A DNA stretch of 9,379 nucleotides from Candidatus Gastranaerophilales bacterium (GTDB lineage: Bacteria > Cyanobacteriota > Vampirovibrionia > Gastranaerophilales > Gastranaerophilaceae). The stretch covers positions 1 to 9,379 of the forward strand of contig CANRHJ010000072.1 in assembly GCA_947630355.1 (NCBI GenBank), given 5' to 3'. Below the pieces are notes generated by a model that saw nothing but the letters and a program-made list of their open reading frames with translations, had not been told where the DNA came from and ran no database searches. How positions within the stretch are numbered: the first letter of the stretch is position 1; each line of letters begins with the position of its first letter. This document shows positions 6,502 through 9,379 of the stretch, piece by piece. Position numbers and translations under genes: made by a program.

Positions 6502-7794
6502 ATGATTGAAAGATATTCAAGAGAAGAAATGAAACATATTTGGGAGCTGCAGTCCAAATTTAAATACTATCTTGATGTTGAATTGGCGGTATGTAAAGCC
6601 TATAATAAAACGGGAAAAATCCCTGACAGCGCGCTTAAAGATATTAAGGAAAAAGCTTCGTTCAGCGTTGAACGCATTGATGAGATAGAAAAAGAAGTCC
6701 GCCATGATGTAATCGCTTTTTTGACCAATGTTAACGAAAATGTCGGAGAAAATTCTCATTATATACACGTGGGAATGACAAGTTCGGATGTTATAGATAC
6801 CGCTTTAGCGCTTCAAATGCAAGATGCGGGTAAAATAATATTAAAAGATATTGATGAAATCCTTGCAACAATAAGAAAAAAAGCAAAAGAACATAAAGAA
6901 ACTATATGTATAGGGCGTTCACACGGGGTTCACGCAGAGCCTATGACTTTTGGAGTTAAGCTTTGCGGTTGGCTTGATTTATTTGAAAGAGCTAAAAGAA
7001 ACTTTGAATATATTATGGAAGAAGCTAGAATCGGTCAAATATCGGGGCCTGTCGGGACTTATTCCAATATTGACCCTGAAATTGAAAGACTTGCTTGCGA
7101 ATATTTAGGTTTAAAACCTGCTAAGTTTTCAACCCAAGTGATTGCGCGTGATATCCATGCCCGCTTTATTCAATCATTAGCGGTTATAGGTAGTATTATA
7201 GAACAGATTGCTGTTGAATTAAGGCATCTTCAAAGAACGGAGGTTTTGGAAGTTGAAGAAGGATTCAGTGCGGGGCAGAAGGGCTCATCAGCTATGCCGC
7301 ATAAGAAAAACCCTATTTCGGGTGAGAATTTGTCGGGATTATCAAGAATTGTCCGTTCAAATTCAATCGCTGCTTTAGAAAATATTCCGCTATGGCACGA
7401 AAGAGATATTTCTCACTCAAGTGTCGAGAGAATTATTTTCCCCGATACGACAATTTTAATTGATTATATGCTGAACCGATTAAACGATACCGTTAAAAAT
7501 CTTGTTGTGCATAAAGAAAATATGCTTAAAAATACTAATATGTTCGGAGGGATAGTGTTCTCTCAAAAAGTTCTTTTAAGACTGTGTGAAAAAGGACTTT
7601 CCCGTGAGGAAGCATATAAACTCGTACAAAAAAATGCGCTTGATGCTTTTAACAACAACGGAAGTTTTATTAATAATCTTTTAAAAGACAAAGATGTTAC
7701 GTTAAAATTAAATACTGATGAGATAAAAAACTGTTTTGTTATTGAAGATTACCTTAAAAATACTGATGAAATTTATACCAGATTTGATGTTTAA
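6502..7794 (+). CDS. purB: Adenylosuccinate lyase
   Basis: A 430-residue fumarase/aspartase-superfamily enzyme of standard PurB length. It catalyses two fumarate-releasing steps of purine synthesis: SAICAR to AICAR, and adenylosuccinate to AMP. Visible motifs are EVRHD with H68, TSSD at 93-96, GRSHGVHAEP with H141, and the superfamily signature GSSAMPHKKNP at 261-271 with the flexible-loop Ser262/Ser263, K268 and N270. The positions of H68 and H141 match the Bacillus-type enzyme, so all key residues appear present. The ATG at 6502 has an AGGGAAG ribosome site and gives the usual PurB N-terminus (MIERYS). The gene stands alone on the plus strand, divergent from leuA and convergent with the SGNH-like gene, whose stop codon directly abuts its own. 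Confidence 0.96.
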   Translation: MIERYSREEMKHIWELQSKFKYYLDVELAVCKAYNKTGKIPDSALKDIKEKASFSVERIDEIEKEVRHDVIAFLTNVNENVGENSHYIHVGMTSSDVIDTALALQMQDAGKIILKDIDEILATIRKKAKEHKETICIGRSHGVHAEPMTFGVKLCGWLDLFERAKRNFEYIMEEARIGQISGPVGTYSNIDPEIERLACEYLGLKPAKFSTQVIARDIHARFIQSLAVIGSIIEQIAVELRHLQRTEVLEVEEGFSAGQKGSSAMPHKKNPISGENLSGLSRIVRSNSIAALENIPLWHERDISHSSVERIIFPDTTILIDYMLNRLNDTVKNLVVHKENMLKNTNMFGGIVFSQKVLLRLCEKGLSREEAYKLVQKNALDAFNNNGSFINNLLKDKDVTLKLNTDEIKNCFVIEDYLKNTDEIYTRFDV

Positions 7795-8751
7795 TTATAA
7801 ATTCAATTTTTTTACCGACTCGGAGACTACTAAATCCCAAGCCTTTTCTGACGGATGAAGATTTTCCATCATAAGTTCAGGTGAATTTAAATCTTCTTTA
7901 ATTAAATCTGTGACTTTAAGAACAATATAATTTCTTTGTTTTAACTTTTCGACGAGGATTTTATTATGAGGCAGGTCCCAAGTATTGTAAATTATTACGA
8001 CAAATTTGAGTTTTTTACCATAATGTTTTTCCAGAGCCGTCCTTGAAAGTTCAAAGTAGTCAAGAGCTTTATCAGTAACTTCTTCGACATTTCTTGGATT
8101 TTGAGAATATTTTTCCGCCAGAATATGATTTAAATTTTTAATTGTATAACTTGACCTTATGTAATTGATTAATTTATTATTACACATCTTAAATTTGTGA
8201 TTTTTATAAGAATAATTTAATAACCTGCAAGAATCCAATACATTGAAATAATGCAGCATTGTTCTTCTGTAGTGGTCAGTAATCATAATATAAATAACCG
8301 TATCGGTATCTTTAACAACATTAAACAAATTACTGTTACCGAAATCAGCGGACTGAAAATACATATGCTGAAAGCTTCCGCCGACAATTCCTCTGTTATA
8401 TACCGGTCTTTTCAGAGTATGTGCCAATTTGTAGGTAAAAGTTTGATTATAATTTAAATACTGACCGTAGGCGAAAGAACAGCCAAAAACAATAACTGGC
8501 ATTTTGTCTTTATATTCAAGCCCGTCAGGTTTTCTTCCCATGAAAGTATTGTTTGAACCGTCAAAAAAGTTGTCTAAATGTGTAACATAGCACGACTGCT
8601 CAATTGAATAGCCAAACGGATTTTTTACCTGATATGCCTGTATGTTTTTTGAGTAATATCCGTAAGTAAGAACATCTGATATAAAAAACAAAAGCGCAAA
8701 TATTATAATATTAATCAAAAAAATAAAAATAACTTTAAAGAGAGTTTTCAA
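7795..8751 (-). CDS. Membrane-anchored SGNH-hydrolase-like protein
   Basis: A 318-residue protein with one N-terminal hydrophobic segment (about 5-27) that probably anchors it with the rest outside the cytoplasm. The body is SGNH/GDSL-like: block I FGCSFAYG (candidate nucleophile S92), a block II-like Gly stretch at 121-126, a block III position reading ITDH (157-160) where the family usually has GxND, and a C-terminal block V ENLHP (H299, E296 where Asp is usual). Such proteins often add or remove acyl groups on envelope or exported polysaccharide; the substrate here is unknown. The start is TTG at 8749-8751, chosen because AGGAG lies 6 nt upstream and no better start exists. It follows its paralogue by 9 nt, so the two are one operon. 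Two of the four signature residues differ from the family norm, so activity is uncertain. Confidence 0.8.
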   Translation of the reverse strand: MKTLFKVIFIFLINIIIFALLFFISDVLTYGYYSKNIQAYQVKNPFGYSIEQSCYVTHLDNFFDGSNNTFMGRKPDGLEYKDKMPVIVFGCSFAYGQYLNYNQTFTYKLAHTLKRPVYNRGIVGGSFQHMYFQSADFGNSNLFNVVKDTDTVIYIMITDHYRRTMLHYFNVLDSCRLLNYSYKNHKFKMCNNKLINYIRSSYTIKNLNHILAEKYSQNPRNVEEVTDKALDYFELSRTALEKHYGKKLKFVVIIYNTWDLPHNKILVEKLKQRNYIVLKVTDLIKEDLNSPELMMENLHPSEKAWDLVVSESVKKLNL

Positions 8752-8757
8752 GATAAT

Positions 8758-8762
8758 CTCCT
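8758..8762 (-). promoter_or_regulatory. Ribosome binding site deciding the TTG start
   Basis: AGGAG (complement of 8758-8762) overlaps the TAG stop of the upstream paralogue (8761-8763) and lies 6 nt before the TTG. Stop and start are in the same frame, 9 nt apart. This arrangement suggests translational coupling. Confidence 0.6.
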
Positions 8763-9379
8763 ATAAATTTAATTTTTTAACCAGCAAAGGAGTGAGAAGA
8801 TTCCAGGCTTCTTCTTTCGGATGGTAATCATCAGACAAATATTTTTTATCGGAAAGATTTTCATTTGATAAATCATAATTGCCCAATACGATAAAACCTT
8901 CATTTTCAAGCTTTTCCTTCAGTTTATTTTCGCTGTATAAATCATTGTAGAAGAAAATAACGAATTTGGAATTTTTCCACCTTTTTTGCATTTCTTTTTT
9001 ACTTTCAATAAAATGTTTAAGAGCAAAGTTATAATAATTATTTTCATTAGATTTTCGCAGAGTTATATATTTTACAAACAGAAAATCAAGCTCGTTTGTA
9101 ATATATAGTCTTCTGAAAAAGTTAATGAACGGGTTAAAATCATTGGCGATAACCAAAGAATTATTTTTTTCTTTAAACCTCAGGTTGAAATTTTCATTCA
9201 ACATATTATTGGACATAAAAGTTAATAAATACAATCTTCTCAGGTGGTCATTCATAAAAATATAAATAACGAATTCCGGTTCAGGTACTTGATTATACAA
9301 ATTTGGGAGCTTTGCCTGAAAAAGCATGTGTTGAATGCCCCAGCCGGGATAGGCTCTGTTGTAGACAGGTCTGCGGGAT
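8761..9379 (-). CDS. SGNH-hydrolase-like paralogue, partial (5' end off the window)
   Basis: The frame is open to the right edge, showing 205 C-terminal residues; an internal Met (base 9327) is not the start. The visible part begins RRPVYNRAYPGWGIQHM, which aligns with KRPVYNRGIVGGSFQHM of the neighbouring gene, and both proteins end VKKLNL. This is therefore a tandem paralogue lacking about 110 N-terminal residues (membrane anchor and block I Ser) only because of the window edge. Unlike its neighbour it keeps the usual block III pair (N and D in MNDHLRR) and block V D-x-x-H (SDDYHP). It is therefore the better candidate for an active enzyme. Function is likely envelope or exported-polymer deacylation or acylation; the substrate is unknown. 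Confidence 0.75.
   Translation of the reverse strand, partial: SRRPVYNRAYPGWGIQHMLFQAKLPNLYNQVPEPEFVIYIFMNDHLRRLYLLTFMSNNMLNENFNLRFKEKNNSLVIANDFNPFINFFRRLYITNELDFLFVKYITLRKSNENNYYNFALKHFIESKKEMQKRWKNSKFVIFFYNDLYSENKLKEKLENEGFIVLGNYDLSNENLSDKKYLSDDYHPKEEAWNLLTPLLVKKLNL

Noticed and set aside
6429..6557. N-terminal extension of leuA by 43 residues
   Set aside because: The extension overlaps the purB start, has no family-like sequence, and the ATG at 6428 has a good ribosome site.
7790..7813. Rho-independent terminator after purB
   Set aside because: TTTA-ATTA-TAAA followed by a 7-T run gives only a 4-bp A-T stem with a 5-nt gap, too weak to call.

Overview
This is an AT-rich window (roughly one third G+C by eye) from a bacterium using the standard genetic code, with tightly packed genes. 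I see no IS element, tRNA, rRNA or CRISPR array. The mix of housekeeping genes, an exported GH13 enzyme and a large EF-hand protein would suit a gut-type, low-GC lineage such as Gastranaerophilales (non-photosynthetic relatives of Cyanobacteria). That placement is an impression from gene style, not something the sequence proves.

Layout, left to right. Bases 1-62 (minus) are the first 20 codons of a gene that leaves the window, with its own promoter at 97-125. Bases 174-4889 and 4893-6428 (minus) form a co-directional cluster, in transcription order: a LeuA-family 2-isopropylmalate synthase; a signal-peptide-bearing GH13 enzyme that most resembles trehalose synthase (TreS); a large EF-hand, Gly/Ala-rich, RelA/SpoT-like protein; and a small unrecognised protein. 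The first two genes are 3 nt apart and look translationally coupled. Bases 6502-7794 (plus) are purB, divergent from leuA across a 73-nt promoter region. From 7795 to the right edge (minus) lie two tandem SGNH-hydrolase-like paralogues; the upstream one is cut by the window edge.

The most interesting locus is 174-2800. I read the 721-codon protein as a polymorphic-toxin-like or effector-like protein: an N-terminal EF-hand, a long Gly/Ala-rich hydrophobic region, then a RelA/SpoT-type nucleotidyltransferase domain. That domain keeps the expected order of motifs (R-x-K-x3-S-x3-K, D-x2-G-x-R, GYxSxQ, ExQIR), but about 170 residues separate the second and third motifs, far more than in ordinary synthetases. 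The small gene just downstream sits where an immunity or accessory partner would be expected. The large gene also seems to carry a 1-nt deletion near base 770. The reading frame after it gives an implausible basic, hydrophobic tail, while the -1 frame gives a normal-looking 36-residue end that stops at 660-662.

The purine (purB) and leucine (leuA) genes are ordinary metabolism. The SGNH pair is probably concerned with envelope or exported-polymer modification.
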